Positions 49,080 through 61,297 of a stretch of DNA of 64,000 nt are shown piece by piece. This DNA is from Lantana camara (lineage: Eukaryota; Streptophyta; Magnoliopsida; Lamiales; Verbenaceae), in assembly GCA_037501455.1 (NCBI GenBank), contig CM074855.1:52707001-52771000 (forward strand), written 5' to 3'. Position numbers and translations under genes: made by a program. Position 1 is the first letter of the stretch, and the number at the start of each line of letters is the position of its first letter. Under the pieces are notes generated by a model. The model saw only the letters and a list, made by a program, of their open reading frames with translations, ran no database searches and had not been told where the DNA came from.

Positions 49080-51409
49080 TGTTGGGAAAAACACGACCAG
49101 GAAGTGCAGCCGAATTTAAAAATTTTCCCAAAAAGCAAGATCGGACTTGCAATTTCTATTTCTAATCTTAGAGATTCAAAAACTTACAAGAATCGTCACT
49201 TTCTTCACACGTTTTGAGCCGTCCTCAAACGCGCTTCATGCGGTAATGGCAACCCTCGTCCCTCGAAAGATTCTTTCTACTTCAGATTCCAAAGCAGGTT
49301 TCCTCTAGAGTAATAATCCACACCAACCTAGATTCAAATCATGTTAGGGAAAGTGCTAGCTATATAACATGTGTAAAGAAATAAACAAAAACGAGAAGAA
49401 AGAGAGCAAGAGAATTCTCCAAATTCTTAAAGCCATCGTGTCGTTTGGGCGTGATCCATGCTCACGCGTAAACCCCAAAGTTCAAACTCCTTAGCCTATA
49501 AATAGGCTAGGGTTTCGAACCCTAAGTCTTGTTCGAATCGGATTCCAACTTTGACTTTTCCTCTATTTTCTTTCTCTCCAAGTAATAGGAGTCTTATTCA
49601 AAATAAGATATATATTCCTTCTAGAAAAGAGCTCCTAATCAAATTAGGAATATTTAATTATTCTAATAATAATTAAATATCTTATTCTAATAATATTTAT
49701 TCTAGTCATATTAGAATAAATATATACTAGAATAATAAATAGAAGATATTCAATATTTATTTATTTATTTATTCTCATCAAAGTAGAATAACTAAATAAC
49801 CAAATATTAAATACTTAGAATCAATTATCTCAATTAAATCCATGAAGGGCTTTAGAATTAATTCTCTTAATTAATTCTAACGGGCTAAAATTAATTCTCT
49901 AATTAATTTTACTTGGCTTCATAATTAATTCTCTTAATTAATTATATTAGGGATTTATAATTAATTCTCCTAATTAATTATACTTGGGCTTTATAATTAA
50001 TTCTCCAATTAATTAACACATGATCCAATCTCTCAACTGGACCACACGCCCAAAAGCATACTCACGTGCCACACGTTTACATTTACACGTGTGGTCTCGT
50101 TTTGATCAACTACTTGATCTTTCTTTCAATACCCTTTGAATCCAGCATTTGTGTGTGACCCTCTAGGTTCATTTTCAGTTAGCAGTGAGACTAATACGCT
50201 TTATTAGTTCACAGATGATACAACCATAATCTAGCAACAGGTGTATGACCCCTACCCGAACAATGAATATATATTCGAAAGAACCTTTCAGTCAATGACA
50301 GCTGTGAGGTACGATCCTCCTACCAACCCATCTTTCGATTAATATCTAGGGCATGAGAATAATGAGAGACCTACTAATCTTAACCTTAAAGCTAAGTTCA
50401 TTTCATATCCATTTGATCTCAATCCAAGAAACCCTTTTCTTGATGTCTTGATCCACTACCTCGGCCGAGGGTTTAGGATGGTATATGAATGACTTACGCA
50501 ATAAGAGATCTTCTTGCTCCTCATCAAGTGTAGGTCCTTTGTTAATTCTCATATGCTTCCATGTGCCACTTGTGCAGCCCCAGCATAAGCCTTGAATCAG
50601 TTGTCTAAGGCGACACATATGATGCACGGACACGGATACGACGACACGGACACGACACGACATGACACGGATACGACGACACGGATTTTTTCTTGAATTT
50701 CCCACGTAAGGAGTGTCGGACACGAGTGTCCGATACGACACGGCATGACACGACACGGCAAAATGATATTTTTAGAAGTGTCCGTGCATCATAGGGCGAC
50801 ACCCTTTAAAGCTTATACACAAGACTATAGAGTTAGCCCACAAAGCATCAATGGATTCTCAAGTCAAAAGATTAATTTATTCACGCCATTGACCTGTGAG
50901 ATATTTCCTAATCTGGAAGTTTCTTTTTCTGGGTATAGAAACTTCCTTTCCCATTTAGGAATCTTCTCATGCGGGACACCTCAGTGTACCCGTTTTAATA
51001 ACGAGCACCCTCATGTATTGCGTATGCATCAACTATGCACTTTACACCCCATGAAACAGGATGATCCTTCTTAAGGACGCAATCCCACGAGCAAGTCTCA
51101 ATCGAGCCAGATCAACACTCCCACTGTTTGTTGGACTCATCGACTTGGAGTGATTTCCAATCCGGCCTTGAGTTAGGGCTTGTTTCATGTGTCATTCACC
51201 TAACGACAAAGTCCCTAATTGCCTTATGGATTAGGGGAGTTCTAATACATGAACACGTAATGGAAACACACAAAAGATGTATTGGCATATAAAGAAGTGT
51301 TTGCCTATGATAATAATCAATCGTGTATTATTCGAAGATTGTCTGTGACACAAGGAAAGTCCCAAAGCAGATTGCGTCGAATCAGCTTTCTAGGGTACTA
51401 CTCCTAATA
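49080..51409 (-). mobile_element. COP-2 3' LTR (contains a MITE)
   Basis: Bounded on the left by TGTTGGGAAAAACACG and on the right by the LTR 5' end TATTAGGAGTAG (minus strand), preceded in sense by the purine-rich GGGCAAGAGGG. Length is 2330 bp, or about 2.14 kb without the MITE and its duplication. It has the same internal landmarks as the COP-1 and COP-3 LTRs, including CACGTG at 50063 and 50086. Long TAATTAATT repeats fill about 49640-50030. Because pol lies upstream in sense, this is the 3' LTR. Confidence 0.75.
50617..50794. mobile_element. hAT-like MITE, 178 bp
   Basis: Terminal inverted repeats are 17 bp with one mismatch at the first base (TATGATGCACGGACAC is shared). The 8-bp target duplication GGCGACAC is at 50609-50616 and 50795-50802. 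The intact target GGCGACACCCTTT is seen at the homologous place in the COP-1 and COP-3 LTRs, which confirms the insertion. An 8-bp duplication fits the hAT superfamily. The interior is a GC-rich run of degenerate GACACG/GATACG units, partly inverted between the halves. It has no coding capacity. Confidence 0.8.
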
Positions 51410-54265
51410 ATATCCCTCTTGCCCGTAAAAGCCATTTAGGTACTCTAAGTCCCATCTTCTCAAGATGCACTTTGGGAGTCTATTGACTATGAGCATTTCC
51501 AAAGTGGATCTACTATATTCTCTGCTGATGTGATCCTCTTGTTTACACATCTCTTAGGAAACACCTTTTCCACATAAAGTGATTAGTAATCCCGTGTTCA
51601 GTCTCTAGGTGAGGTCTTGGTTCTCTTACTTGAGCAACCATCCATTTTATCATACAATATGATAAAAGAGTTGTTCCATGCTAGGAACTTCATCTAACTA
51701 GTTAGATGGAGTTTCTTACCCAAACGCTTAACTTAGTGTTATATAATACGACTAAGTTCTCCACTACGATAATCGAGTTTTGCAATGTCTGTCCTTGGAA
51801 CCGCCTTTCCAACACATTGTATTACCAATCTGGTAGAAGTTGTATCCTTTCAATGATTTCATAATCATCTATGTTTGATGAACAATTACATCAAATATCC
51901 TTCTAACAATAAGATCTTTCTGGGCACTATAAAGATATCCTCATTTATTCTTAAGTACTCTGAGAGTATATTTTACAGCAATCCAGTGACCTTCACTAAG
52001 GTCATATTAGATTCGGCCCACTACGCTTAGTGTTGTGCCATATCAAGTCTAGTACATAACATTGCATACATTATGCACCCTTTTCACTTAAAGGGATTTT
52101 GGACATTCTAACTTTCTTAAAGTTATCTTAGGACATATACTCTTCAAAAGAGATGTTCCATTGTCCATATTAAACTCCTTTTAGTACCGTGGTTATGTAC
52201 TCGTTTGTGATAATCCTTTTATTCTCTTAGATCTATCTCTATAGATCTCAATTGAGAGAATTTAGGATAGTCACTAAGATCTTTCAAGTTAAATTGTTTC
52301 CTAAACAAGAATTGGCAACTTTCACGTCATCCTTGACATTCCTAATGAGAAGGATGTCGTCTTCTAAAGAACAAAAATTGACTCTTACATCACTAACTTT
52401 CATATGTACACTTTGAGACTTACTCGACTTCCATCTGTGTCAAACGATTTGACTATCCTATGGAATCGAATTGTCTAACTCCTAGAAGCCTTTATCAATC
52501 CACAGATTGCTTAGGGATTTGCATACCTTGTTCATACTCCCACTGAATATGAGATTCATAGAAATACCTTATTTTAGTCTCCTTCAATCTCATATTAAAT
52601 AAGACAGTTCTCATTTTCATTTATCATATCTCATAGTCAGAATATGAGGATGTGGTAAACACAATCCAAATGGACTTTTGCATTTTAGCCGTCAAGAAGG
52701 TTGTAATGCTTTCTATTTACTCGAAGCTCTATGAGCTTGATCCTACCAGGTGGATCAACCAAGGTCTAAACTTGGTTGGAATATAAGGAATCCATATTGG
52801 ATTTCAAGGCTTGCTTACACTACTCAGATTCCAAATCTGACAGTGTCTCATGTTTAAGTAATTCCTCGGCTATCTAGGAACGCGTTCTAAACGCATCTTA
52901 AGAGAAGGGTTTCACACGTGTACATACTCTAAAATTTAGCTAAGTTTTATCAGATGGGCTCGTTTCTTCTATATGTGGCGTGGATTTTTATCCTCAAATT
53001 TCTTTGAGGTCTACTTGCTTCTCTTTCTTCTTGTACAGGAACGATTCCTTAAGAAAGTTACATTCCTTAAAACAAACAACCTTTGTTTAAAGGAATCGCA
53101 GAAACAATATCCTTTATTGATAAATAAACTTGAACTCGTTTCAAGCTTATCTCCCACTATCCTCTTCACTTAAGAGGATTCCACTAAATTCTTGGAAAAG
53201 AACAATTAGGGAATTTACAATGCCACATTGCATTTTGCAACTAAAGGACTAATTTCGGAAGGTACTAGATTCAAAATCTCTAACTGCATATTCTAGGGGT
53301 TTATTCCTAGAATTAATATAAGTCAGTAAAGCTTGCTATAGAATGGACCATATCCTATAAGGTCTTGTTCCTTCATTTGGAAACACTAAGGTGTTCTCGA
53401 ATCAGTTTACTGAGAGATAATCCTATTATCTCTAAGATGACTTAACGAATTAGTCACTAATATATTAGCTATCTTGACCACATCGATTTGCTTATGTCTT
53501 ATGACTACTTTGGTTCCTAACCTCCTTTTTGAAATTGTAAGAATTTCATATAAGTTTCGAATTTATACTTCATCAAGTACACTCATTCACAATGGTTAAA
53601 CTATTGATTGTTTCTAGCGCTTACATTAAGCATTTCAATAGCAATTAGCATGGATCGAAATCCATTGTAATTTGGTACGTACCATGTTTCACATAAACTT
53701 GGTTTTGGGAACGTTTCCCTTAAGACAGGATTCATAGGAAGTTAACTCTGTAGGTCCATTTTCGAAAAATGATCCTAAGATGTCTAATTCACTAATTCTT
53801 TCATCTTAACGTGTCAAAATCAATTCGAAACTTTGTCATCTCACTTACTTTTGTTATCTCGTTGTATGTTCAAAACATTAGTACTTTGAGTTTGGCACAA
53901 CGAATTATGCAGAATTAACTCAAGACTTGTGAATTTTATTCCTAGTAGTATTACTAAACGAGATAACCTATCAGAGTACCCATACTCTTTGCAGTTCCCT
54001 TTCAAAGTCCTTATTTGTTACTATAGAAGCAAACGTCCTATTTGATCTATAGTGTCTTTTAGGCGAACCCTTTACATGCCTCTCTATTGGGCTCTTAGGG
54101 GTTTCTTCTTCTTTAGGCCTTCAAGCCTTTGCCTTAGTAGGTTTAGAAAAAGAATTAACCATCATGACCTTTTAGTCCTTTTTAGGATGATTTCAACCAC
54201 AATCAACTAAATGATTTACTATGCTACAATTGAATCATTTAGGTTGAGTATTAAAAGGAGTTAAA
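51410..54265 (-). pseudogene. COP-2 gag-pol remnant (Ty1/copia), heavily decayed
   Basis: In sense (minus) order: a nucleocapsid-like patch with scrambled Cys/His codons at about 54235-54170, then about 1.7 kb too decayed to read. A reverse transcriptase segment follows at about 52370-51900, where the catalytic motif region reads LEDDILLIRN instead of the usual YVDDILLIGND. MSKIP, then a relic of the C-T-R-P-D-I segment and a stop-rich stretch come next. An RNase H end lies at about 51640-51430 (GAACCAAGA, then ...ITSAENI.DPL). Dozens of stops and indels interrupt every frame. Gene order RT-RNaseH next to the LTR is that of copia. The 5' end is missing at about 54265, where GYP-H begins. Confidence 0.6.
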
Positions 54266-54429
54266 TGATGTCGGAAGCAATATAAGAAATCGGGGTGCTC
54301 TCATTTTGTGTTAGGGAGACGGGGCTCTCTCATTACTTGTCTAAGAGACGGGGCTCTCTTATTACTTGTGCATCATTTTAAAACTCGACAGTGGACCTGG
54401 GGACCAGGTCCTTTTTAAGTGGGGAGAAT
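54266..54429 (+). mobile_element. GYP-H 3' internal end: hairpins and polypurine tract
   Basis: Plus-strand counterpart of the TRGAG 3' region: three hairpin units at 54286-54360 (the last AAGAGA...TCTCTT is compensated, the first is decayed), a single hairpin with arms GGACCTGG/CCAGGTCC at 54393-54411, and the polypurine tract TTAAGTGGGGAGAAT ending at 54429. Gag, if ever present, is gone; the left edge meets COP-2. Confidence 0.7.
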
Positions 54430-56068
54430 TGTAACACCCCGGTTTTTCCATTTAATCATTATGTGTTAATTTATAATTTTCAAGACATTAGATTCTTAAT
54501 ATTTTCATGATTTTTATGAAATTAATTGCTAATGTGACTAAATGCTCTTACATGTCTTTATTCGATCATTCCTTATATGTATTGACTTAATTGCATTAAT
54601 ATGAATTGGAGTTAAGTGAACACATTCCTTAAGATAGAGTTTGATTGCATGAACTTAAATAGCTTAGGGACTAAGTTGCAAAATGTGTTGAGTCATGCAT
54701 ATATTTGGAAGACTTTGATAAATATCTCATTCATCTCTCTCTCATTCCATTTTATTTCATTTCATCAAAAGTCCCACACACACTCACACACTAAATACCG
54801 ATTTTTACACCAAGAAAAGGGCAACAAGGATTTCATCAAATTTCAAGTTTAATTAAAGGAATTGTGAAGCTAGGATCATCATCATATCATCCTTTCTCAT
54901 CTTCTTCTTTTCTTTCAAGGTATATGTATGTATATGTGATGAATATATTGAGTTATATATGATGTAGGGTTTGAGAATTTGGATATGGTTTCTTGTTTAA
55001 TTGTGATTAGAAGCATGACTTGGATCTCTATACTTGAAAACTTGCATGAATTCTTGAATAATATTAAGGTGGGATGTTATATATATATATGGGGTTTGGT
55101 TGAGGAATTCTTGATGATCTATGCTTGTTTCTTTGGATTAAATGTGGCCTAAATGACTTACATGAATCATATACATGTTATATGTTAGTTTTGTGTTGAA
55201 TTGTTGCCTTGGTTTGATGTGTGATTGATTTGGGAGCCAAATTTCGTGCCTGCCCTGTTTTCCCTTCATTATGTTGCTGGAGAGTGATCCACGAGCGTGG
55301 ATTTTGACCCACGGCCGTGGATTTTCGTCCAGAAACTTGGGAGTTTCGGTAAGATAATCCACGGGCGTGGATTTTAGTGCATGGAAAAATCCACGGCCGT
55401 GGATCTCCCTCTGTTTTCAGTCTGAGTTGTTTTGTTCCGTTTACCCCTCAAACAAACTCCGATTGACCTGATTCTTGAACCGACGGAAAGATCTTGAAGT
55501 CTAGAACAACCTTCAATTAGAATAATCTCATTATCGTTTCCCATTTGTGAGATATTATCAATTTTTTTTGGTGTCACTGCTTTACCGACAAGCTGCAATT
55601 ATTCAACTTCAAGTTTACGCCATTTTCTCCTCTCTTTGAACTAGAAAACGAGCCATATATCATTGGAAAGGTATTTGTGTCTAGTTTCATTCCCAAAAAA
55701 CAAAACTCAATTCCAACTTCTAGAACTCAAGATATTCCAGTTTTCCCTCAGCATGTGCATTTCCTAAAATTGTCCGTTTTTACCAAACTTCACCAAAACC
55801 TCTCTTATTGCATTCCTTTCACTTCCCTGGCTCCCGTACATGACTTATCTGATATATATACTTATTTTATTTATAATTATGCTCCTATTTGACATTTCTT
55901 AATTGTGTTTGCATGACATATTGATCATGACTTTGTCGTGCGTCGTAAATGGTTCACGCGAGTCGTGTCTCATGATCACTTGTCCCTTTTTACACAGATT
56001 GTCTTTCCATTGATGAGGCGCAAGCTCCATAGTTGTATCCTTGATTAATTGTCGACACGGGTGAGATT
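54430..56068 (+). mobile_element. GYP-H 3' LTR, 5' part
   Basis: Starts TGTAACACCCCGG after a polypurine tract, so it is a 3' LTR on the plus strand. The 1.64 kb present ends where the COP-3 LTR begins. The conserved 3' module of these LTRs (CCCGTTCGCTATGG, GTGCGGGG) is not reached, so the end was displaced or deleted by COP-3. It contains a palindrome cluster (55287-55404). No coding sequence is seen. Confidence 0.65.
55287..55404. repeat. mid-LTR palindrome cluster (GYP-H)
   Basis: Four units on the stem ATCCACG/CGTGGAT: 55287-55302 (centre AG), 55309-55320 (CCACGGCCGTGG, perfect), 55356-55373 (9 paired positions including AATT ends, centre GG) and 55389-55404 (centre GC... as ATCCACGGCCGTGGAT, perfect). 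They lie 0.86-0.97 kb from the LTR start, as in TRGAG. Confidence 0.8.
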
Positions 56069-58024
56069 TTTTGGAAAACACGAATAAGAAAGCAGCGGAA
56101 ATTTAAAAATTTTTCCAACAAAAGGATCTTGGACTCTTAATCGTGTATCCAAATTCGTAGAAATTAGAAACTTACTTTCTTAATTGTCTTTCTTGAAGCG
56201 TTTCAAGCCACCCAAGAACGCTCTTCTCGCGGCTTGATCCCCTCTCCTTGGTAAAGCTCGAATCTTCAAACTTCTAACTTGAAGCTCTCTAGAGATAGTC
56301 CACCAACTTGACTACAATCTAACTAGTAAGGATGCTAGTTCTCTAGTTAGTCTTTAGGCTTAACCTAGGGTTTTGTTTATCTTGGAGAAAGGATGGTGTT
56401 CAACACATGAACCAAAAGAAGATCATCAATTAGCCTCAAGGGGAGCTCGAGCTCCCCTATATATAGGAAGGAGGGTTGGCCAAAAATCCTAGTCCTTATG
56501 GGCTAGGGTTTTGGTCTCTCTCTCCTATTACTTGATTATCAAGTATTTTCCAACTTTGACTTTGAATTCAAATTCAAATCAACTTTCAAGAGAGCTAAAA
56601 TATCCAAACTATTTTTGGATAATTTTATACTTTTTTTATTTAAAATAAATAACTTATTTTTATCTAATCAATTAATTCATAATTAATTAACTAGATTATT
56701 TTTCTCCAAAATAAGACTTTCTTTTTAATTCAAAATTAAACCAAAGTTTATTAAATAATTAACACATTTAATTATTTAATATATATATATACAATATATA
56801 TTTTTACACGTGCGGGACACGTGTCACAAGGACACATGTCACTCACGTGACCCACACGTGTGGCTTCACACGTGTGGAACCCTATTGGCTTGATTAACTC
56901 GTTTAATCATTTTAAAGCCTCAACTCATGTAACCAAGTTGTTGTGTGTGACCCTCTAGGTTCTCAATTCAATTAGCAGTGACCCCAATTAATTAATTCAC
57001 TAATTGATTAATCGGTCCACTGATTAAACGACCATAGTCTAGCAACAGGTGTTTAACCCCTAGTTGAATTGGGATGTTCAGATTCGGCATAACCTTTAAG
57101 TCATTGATTCATGTGAGATACAATCCTCCTACTTACTATCTCTCAACCAAGATCTAGGGTAAGGGAATAATTAGAACCCTAATAATCCGGTCTTAAAGCT
57201 AAGTGCATTTCATATCCATTTGATCTCAATCTAAGAAACCCTTTTCTTGATGTCTTGATCTACTGCCTTGGCCGAGGACTCCATATGGCATATGATTGAC
57301 TTACACAATAAGAGATCACCTTGCAAATGCAAGTGTAGGTCCTTTCTTGATTCTCATTCACTTTCATGAATCACTTGTGCAGCCCCAGCATAAGCCTTGA
57401 ATCAGTTGTCTAAGGCGACACCCTTTAAAGCTTATACGTAAGACTACAGAGTTAACTCATAAAGTGACAAGGAACCTCAAGTCTTAAGGATCAATTAATC
57501 ACATCAATGACTCGTGAGATATTTCTTAATCTGGAAGTTTCTATTTTGCTGAAATAGAAACTTCCTTTCCCATTTAGGAATGTTCTCACACGGGGCACCT
57601 CAGTGAACTTACTTATTGAAGTAAGCACCCTCATGTATCACGCACGTATCAACTATACACTTTGCACCTCCATGAAACAAGGTGGTCCTTCTTAAGGACG
57701 TGATCCCACAAGCAAGCCTTAGAGGAGTCAGGTTGACACTCCCACTATCGGTAGGACTCATCGGCTTGGAGTATTTTACTAATCATGACTTATGTGATAT
57801 AGGGCTCGTTTCATGAACCATTTCACCTAAATGGTAGAGTCTTAAAGTCATCAGGATTAGGGGAGTTCTCATACATGCAAAACTAAAGTAAACGCATACC
57901 AAACGAGAGCATATAAAGAAGTGTTGCCTCAATTCGTTATTTCATTCAAAGATTGTCTGTGATTACAATAAGGAAAAGCACAAAGCGGATATACAATCGG
58001 CTTTCTAGGGCACTATTCCTAAAA
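56069..58024 (-). mobile_element. COP-3 3' LTR
   Basis: About 1956 bp, minus strand, from TTTTAGGAATAGTGCCC at 58024 to the GCTGC/AAATTT-rich end at 56069. A purine tract (CGGGCAAGTGGGAGA, minus strand) abuts it at 58025-58040, with RNase H coding sequence beyond, so it is the 3' LTR. Both terminal TG dinucleotides are eroded to TT. It contains the five-site G-box cluster and the landmarks listed for COP-1. It has no insertion at the GGCGACACCC site (57415), giving the empty site for the COP-2 MITE. Confidence 0.75.
56807..56874. promoter_or_regulatory. G-box (CACGTG) cluster in the COP-3 LTR
   Basis: Five CACGTG palindromes in 68 bp, starting at 56807, 56818, 56844, 56855 and 56869. They sit at the position homologous to the COP-1 cluster, although the surrounding spacing and words differ. 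Confidence 0.65.
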
Positions 58025-58341
58025 ATCTCCCACTTGCCCGTCAAATCCATTCTAAAGCTATTCTAAGTCCAAGCTTCTCGACTAAGGAGATTAGTAAGTG
58101 GATCTGCCACGTTCTCTGTTGATGTGACCCTCTCAATTTGCACATCTCCTCTTTTGATAATATCACGGATTAAGTGATACTTCCTCATAATGTGCTTGGT
58201 CCGTTGGTGAGATCTTGGTTCTCTTGCTTATGCAACCGCCCCAGTGTTGTCACAAAACACAGAAATGGGGTCTTTCATGCTAGGAACAACATTCAACTCT
58301 TGAATGAAGTTTCCAATCCAAACACTTTCCTTAGCTGTATC
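58025..58341 (-). pseudogene. COP-3 pol: C-terminal part of Ty1/copia RNase H
   Basis: RNase H removes the RNA strand during reverse transcription. On the minus strand from 58341 the reading goes TAKESVWIGNFIQ, VVPSMKDPI, CDNTGAVA, then a TAA where copia RNase H normally has Gln, then AREPRSHQRTKHI, RVTSTENVADPL and a terminal TAG near 58065. CDNTGAVA includes a catalytic Asp, and ENVADPLT is the usual end of copia pol. Apart from the single stop the frame is open, so decay is mild compared with COP-2. GYP-D2 inserted at 58342; the upstream pol should lie beyond it, outside the window. Confidence 0.8.
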
Positions 58342-59963
58342 TGTAACACCCGAGCGCAAGGTATCACATCCCCCGCACCGAAACCCGACCCGAATATGAA
58401 ATGGACGATCCATACCCGAACCAAGTCACAGCGAACGGGGATAAACACACCCTCTATGCTAGGCAGGACTAACCCTTGAACCATAAATTGAAGATAAATA
58501 ATAAAGCGGAAGCAATAAACGGACATACATCAAGTATATAAGTAATGAGCATCACAGTTTCAAAATTTAAGTCATTTACACCCTCAAATGCCATCAAGGC
58601 TCAAAACAGGTACGCTCCAATATAGTTCATTTACAATGATCAAAAGTGCAACAGCTGTGTGTGAGACCCAAAATACAAGGGTTAAAAGCAAATGCAAGAC
58701 CTATGACTCGAAATCCCGCCTAGCTCCCTCGACACCTGCACAACACAACTGAAAGCCAAACAGGGTTCAGTCCAAAAGGGACTGGTGGGTATAAAAACTG
58801 GGCATAAGTATAATATATGACAGTAATTAAACATTCACATGCAAGCTATAATCCCAAATGAGGTTTTGAAGAATTTCCCAAGTGGGCGAATAGTAATCAT
58901 CAAAAGGGATTATAACAATTCATTAACGTTAGGTCATTATTGGCCCGGCGAGTGGGCGTTCATTATCTCCAACCAACACCTCGTGTAATTCATTAACATT
59001 CATTCATTCTTTCTTTTCATGCATTTCAATCTTTCGTGTGCATTCAATAACATTCCACCTTCTTCCTCCGGGTTGGTGGCGGGTTTGCAAAGCCCATCCA
59101 CCCATTCACTGACCGAAAGGGGAACATGACTCCCCAGATGGCACTCAGCGTCCATTCCTCCCTAACTCCTAACGAGGTCCGGTTACGCCGTTCAGTAGTG
59201 GGACTAGTGTGAGGGTTTCCCGTCTGCCAATGCCTCCTCGGTTCCCCACTCAGACCAAGCCCCTGGGCCCCATTCATTGTGAACATTCATTCATTCTCGC
59301 CAAAACATTTGGTAGGTTCATGAAAGATAGGCTTTACGTTGAAATCATTTACTCTAGAAAACGACTCTATATACATATAATAGTTTGTAGCTGAAATCTT
59401 TACACGTTGAGGTATATAGGGTCATTTATCTAATAGTAGAGAAACCCACCTTAAACGGCAACAAGGAGAATACACGAGCCTCACAGACCGGCCTCGTCTC
59501 CAACGGACTCAAAATCTGTGCAAGAAAGGTGAAGTGAGACTCAATATGACCATATAAGACGCTCGACAATGTAATGATCATGATATGAATACATAAGAGA
59601 TACGATTATGTCATGAAAATGTTCATGTGCACTATTAATACATTTAAATCATATAATCATATAATCAAGTCATTCACTTTCATTCGAATTCATAATTCTA
59701 CATTTTCAATCAAATTAATTCAAGAATTTCAAATAAAATCATAGCACAATTTATATCACATATAAAAATTAGAACATAAATAATTAAACTCATTCAATCG
59801 CATTCACAATTAGAAGTTAAACAATTAAATTTTGGAAATTAAATAAAACATGAAATAGGTAACATTTAAATTCTAATATTCAATTAAATCAAATAACATT
59901 TAATATTTAATAAACATATATAAATATATAATTAAATATAATATACATATACAATATTATATG

Positions 59964-59999
<36 letters not shown>

Positions 60000-60204
60000 G
60001 CATACATAGCCCATACATGCAAAACCCAATTCATGAAATTTTTCCATGCAATTAAAACACATGCATGCAATAGTTTAGGTATAATTATATACATATATGC
60101 ATGCAAACCCATGCATTAACAATCAACATTTCAAGCAGGAAAGAAAAAGGAAACCAACTGCAGCAGTTCACGGCAACATACAGAACATGCATGGGAAGTT
60201 ACAA

Positions 60205-60328
60205 GGTGACACCCCCCGTGTCACCCCCAAAGAACAAACAGAGACACCCCCGTGTCTCGGTACAAAAATTCAGACCAAATATACACCCCCGTTTCACGCT
60301 GGAACAAACAAGAACGACACACCCGTGT
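60205..60328. repeat. mid-LTR palindrome cluster (GYP-D2)
   Basis: 60205-60225 has arms GGTGACAC/GTGTCACC and a C5 centre. 60241-60258 has arms GAGACAC/GTGTCTC and a C4 centre. 60315-60328 has arms GACAC/GTGTC. A decayed unit lies at about 60282-60299. The first two share the inner GACAC/GTGTC stem but differ in the outer bases with pairing kept. The stem equals that of the array family, not that of its closer relative GYP-D. Confidence 0.8.
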
Positions 60329-61297
60329 CAACCCGTTCAGCAGCAGCAACAAACGAAGACTTTCCCCTTTTTTTTTACAGCAAAATACGCAACAAGAAGG
60401 CAGCAACCCAAAGCATGAAATGTAGCAGCCATAATGCATGAACAACCTAGTTAAAAGGCTAAAAACTGATAGCAAAAGAACAAGAAGACGCAGCAGCTTT
60501 GACAGCAACATTTCAGTTCCAAAAACAAGGCAAAACTCACGCGAAAATAGGGCATAGAATGATCTCAAGTAATCTTAATAAGTTCAGGTCAATTATGCTA
60601 TCAAAACGCAGAAAATCCACACAATTTCAACATGTATATCAGTTCCAAAAGAGCTCAACCAAGAAAAGCTGTCATACGTGACATTTCATGAAAATCTCTC
60701 AAAGTGCCACAAATAATATTTCATAAATACTTCAACTACCATGAAATCAATGATCATAAATGAGATGAGGATGTCAAAATAATCATTCTCAAGATTGGAA
60801 TCAATCAAAACCATTAAGAATTGAATAAGATCAACAAATTGCCCAAAACTTACTATTTTTGAATGCAGTCCATAACCTCATGAAACCATGCACAAATTTG
60901 GGAATGAAAGGATGAAAATGATCATAAATGAACATATATTACAACCCTAAGCTTACCTTGTTGATTGGATGAAGTTTGGATTAGATTTGAGCTCCAAAAT
61001 CTCTAAGGAATGCTAGGTTACGGGACTGAACTGAAAAGCAGTAACTTTGGCTGAGATTTGGGGATTGTGTGAGGGTTGGTTTGGGTAGGGTTAGGTGGTT
61101 GAGTTAGGGTTCTATAGCATCAAACCATGGTTAATTTGGTCAACAAATGAATGACTTATTGCCATCTTAGTGCAACAAGGTCAGTTTGGTCGCCGTTTCG
61201 TTTTTCGGTTGAATTTCGGAGGTTCAACTGACGCTAGAAAAATATAAGGCTAAGTTCACTAAACTCGAATTTTTGTTACAAGTTCAGCGAAGTTGAC

